Both the position numbers and the translations under genes were made by a program. A model generated the notes under the pieces. That model had not been told where the DNA came from. It searched no databases and was given only the letters and a program-made list of their open reading frames with translations. Shown here one piece after another: positions 20,821 through 22,308 of a DNA stretch of 22,308 bases (its first letter is position 1; every line of letters begins with the position of its first letter). Source of the DNA: Apostichopus californicus (lineage: Eukaryota > Echinodermata > Holothuroidea > Aspidochirotida > Stichopodidae). The DNA is taken from positions 5,285-27,592 of the forward strand of contig JAIPMN010021787.1 in NCBI GenBank assembly GCA_020650975.1, read 5' to 3'.

Positions 20821-21014
20821 ATCGCTTCTCGGCCTTTTGGCTAAGATCATATGTAGAAGTGTTCCCATTCGAGGGGAATGGTGATGCACACCCGACGATG
20901 ATCACACAGTCACAGTCCCGATACAAGGGGACTGGGGTTGAGAGCGGATCAGTCGTTCGGTAGTTTGGTTTCGTGTCCAGGTTCTTTCCTGGGCGACTTT
21001 TTCTTAAAAAGTAA
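20821..21014 (+). mobile_element. SINE-like retroposon with U2 snRNA-derived 5' head
   Basis: The first 29 bases (20821-20849) equal the 5' end of U2 snRNA, starting ATCGCTTCTCGGCC, and resemblance continues to about 20858 where GUAGUA of true U2 is GTAGAA. After that the sequence is unrelated to U2 but structured: hairpins 20865-20870/20876-20881, 20881-20885/20901-20905, 20913-20919/20928-20934 (perfect 7 bp) and 20974-20981/20988-20995. Direct repeats TAGAAATTATT (20810-20820) and TAGACATTATT (21015-21025) match at 10 of 11 and abut the U2 start and the AAAAAGTAA tail. That is what LINE-driven retroposition leaves. It is not a functional U2 gene, because the branch-site pairing and later U2 domains are missing. 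SINEs with snRNA heads (SINEU) are known from crocodilians; a one-off template-switch chimera is the alternative. Confidence 0.78.
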
Positions 21015-21062
21015 TAGACATTATTAGCAGTGAGTTACAATTACAGATAGGGGACAAATTAA

Positions 21063-21171
21063 AACGAATGACAGCGAATGACGGAATGACAATTGACATT
21101 GTACAGGGTTAATTATCATTCGCGAATGACAGCGAATGACAGCGAATGACAACGAATGACAACGAAGGACG
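21063..21171 (+). repeat. Decamer repeat cluster, GAATGAC core (direct)
   Basis: CGAATGACAG-type decamers occur at 21065 and 21075, with a shortened copy at 21083, then five tandem copies in 21122-21171, the last decayed to GAAGGAC. A perfect 14-bp palindrome, TCATTCGCGAATGA (21116-21129), marks the start of the tandem block. Confidence 0.85.
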
Positions 21172-21525
21172 GTGGTGAGAAGAGATAGAATGATTAACGG
21201 AGTGGAGTAAATGCGGTTATTGGTTTTCTGCGCAAAAGTGATTTGAGAAAAATCCCATGTTACGTGGTTTTGGTGTAATTTACGGATAGAAACCACAGGG
21301 AAAGTTTTTGTGTGAGGATGCGCTTGAGTGCTGTGCTTTTGACATTTCCCTCTGTAGATTTATATAGAAAGATAACTGAAGTCGTTTCAAGATTATAGTA
21401 TTGTTAGTTTCTAACAATTAATATCGGAAAAATGACGTTAAATTTACTTTTTAAAAGCAGACTTTCAATTTCGCTTACTATAATATGCGTTTGTATCTTG
21501 TCCGTACTTTACTAGACAGATATGT

Positions 21526-21563
21526 AAGCCACGCACTTCGCGTCCACTCGGTTTGCGTGGCTT
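21526..21563. other. Perfect 10-bp hairpin
   Basis: AAGCCACGCA (21526-21535) pairs with TGCGTGGCTT (21554-21563) around an 18-base loop. It is GC-rich compared with its surroundings and lies between the two GAATGAC clusters. It does not match the histone mRNA stem-loop. Confidence 0.5.
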
Positions 21564-21624
21564 TATACCCACAAAGTCTGAACTGTGATATCCGGTTGAA
21601 GCAAATGTCTGTGCTCTCATTACT

Positions 21625-21705
21625 GTCATTCGTTTTAGTCAACGCAATTTTTTAGTGTGTACAACATATTGTCATTCGTTATGTGTAACGCAATTGTCAT
21701 TCGTT
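21625..21705 (-). repeat. Decamer repeat cluster, inverted copies
   Basis: GTCATTCGTT, the complement of AACGAATGAC, occurs at 21625-21634, 21671-21680 and 21696-21705. TAAAACGAATGACAG is an exact 15-bp inverted pair between 21060-21074 and 21624-21638, so the two clusters face each other about 550 bp apart. They may be ends of an element; no target duplication was found. Confidence 0.7.
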
Positions 21706-21719
21706 TTAGTAACACCCAC

Positions 21720-21901
21720 AGATAGCAGTTCTCCCGAACACCATCTCTATCGACCACCGTCCCATGAAACCTACTTGTAGCAAGTCCATAAAATTTCGAT
21801 TTGTTTTTCGAGAGACCCGCCGGATAAGAATCGAGAGCAACCAAGTCAGACACTGTGCTTAAGCGTTTCTTAACTTCATTTGTCAAATGGTAAGAAGGCA
21901 T
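21720..21901 (-). CDS. Possible first coding exon of an unrecognised protein
   Basis: From ATG at 21901 (context TTCAAAATGCC, strong) the minus strand reads 60 codons and two bases to a consensus donor, GTGGGT, at 21719. The peptide starts MPSYHLTNEVKKRLSTVSDL and later has SKNKSKFYGLATSRFHGTVV and DRDGVRENCY. Its composition (charged, with alternating hydrophobics) is more protein-like than other short ORFs here, and the second half could be a small beta-barrel (Tudor/SH3-like), but I recognise no family. Reading on past the donor runs into the GAATGAC repeats, which fits an exon edge. A three-residue-longer start at 21910 is possible. It might belong to a host gene transcribed leftward or to a transposon carrying the repeats. 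Confidence 0.33.
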
Positions 21902-22308
21902 TTTGAACATATTACATTGCGAGCAGTTTTATTAGAACCAAACCGCGGAAGATGTTTATTACAAACGCGTATGTTTTGTTATTTGTTCGCGTTACTGTAA
22001 CTACAACTGTAACATTAGGCTTAATCCAACTACAGTTGTTACTATCTGCATAGTGTAAGAAAACTATGCCACGGCTTCCCTAACAACCGATAACTGATAT
22101 TAGAAGGTACTATAGGTTGGTTAGGGCTTAGGCCTAGGTTTGCCTAACAAGTTACATTTAGGGTTCGTGCGAACCTAGAACTTTTCGCCTATTTATTCGT
22201 GGGGGGAAGGAGGACTTAATTAGGCTACACGTTCAGAACTTATGAATATGCTAGCAAGTAAAAGATGGCAGACAACAGAAGCACGATGGGTTAAATTAGT
22301 ATTACTAG
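21902..22308. other. Right edge of window
   Basis: Moderately AT-rich, with no supported gene. It would be the promoter side of the possible minus-strand exon. AGGCCTAGG-type words are present, common in echinoderm and amphioxus non-coding DNA in my experience. Confidence 0.4.

Noticed and set aside
20821-20997. Functional U2 snRNA gene
   Set aside because: Only the first 29 to 36 bases match. The branch-site pairing motif is altered and the rest of U2 is absent, while flanking direct repeats mark a retroposed copy.
21065-21171. CRISPR-like array
   Set aside because: Ten-base direct tandem repeats without unique spacers, in an animal genome.
21526-21563. Histone mRNA 3' stem-loop
   Set aside because: The stem sequence, 18-base loop and lack of a histone gene nearby do not fit the conserved 6-bp stem and 4-base loop.
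22265-22295. Start codon of a gene running off the right edge (ATGGCAGACAAC)
   Set aside because: The context is good, but the frame closes after nine codons and no convincing donor is visible before the window ends.

Overview
This window is nuclear DNA from an animal, most likely an invertebrate deuterostome and perhaps an echinoderm. The evidence is AT-rich intergenic sequence, GT-AG introns of a few hundred bases to 1.8 kb, deeply conserved metazoan proteins, AATAAA poly(A) signals, several long G/C homopolymer runs, and many short non-autonomous transposons. The echinoderm placement is an impression, not a demonstrated fact.

Layout. Positions 629-9617 (+) carry the last 11 coding exons of a sorting nexin 25 (SNX25) gene: the end of the RGS domain, a coiled-coil linker, the PX domain, the nexin C domain and an acidic tail. 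The 5' half of the gene lies before the window. The 3' UTR probably ends near 10735. Positions 15796-19447 (-) hold a complete four-exon group I nucleoside diphosphate kinase (NME/nm23 type, 153 aa) with a 3' UTR reaching about 15260. The two genes converge on a 4.5 kb gene-free spacer. They have unrelated jobs (endosomal and lipid-contact trafficking; NTP balance), and nothing suggests a shared pathway.

Mobile and repeated DNA. A 1347-bp hAT-like non-autonomous DNA transposon with 13-bp terminal inverted repeats and an 8-bp target duplication sits in an SNX25 intron. A 496-bp MITE and a tRNA-derived SINE fragment (minus strand) sit in the spacer. A 392-bp fold-back element with a perfect 18-bp core hairpin sits in NME intron 1. 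A 33-bp minisatellite with a 99-bp higher-order period fills the last SNX25 intron and keeps long ORFs open on both strands by arithmetic alone. The intron before the first visible SNX25 exon holds three decaying copies of that exon's own 3' splice-site region.

The most striking element is at 20821-21014, upstream of the NME gene. It begins exactly with the 5' end of U2 snRNA, continues into an unrelated structured body, and is flanked by an 11-bp near-perfect target duplication. It is best read as a retroposed SINE with a U2 snRNA-derived head. Downstream of it, a decamer containing GAATGAC is clustered in direct orientation (21063-21171) and inverted orientation (21625-21705), next to a possible unrecognised coding exon on the minus strand (21720-21901).

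I saw no retrovirus-like, Polinton-like or toxin remains, no functional tRNA or rRNA gene and no CRISPR array.
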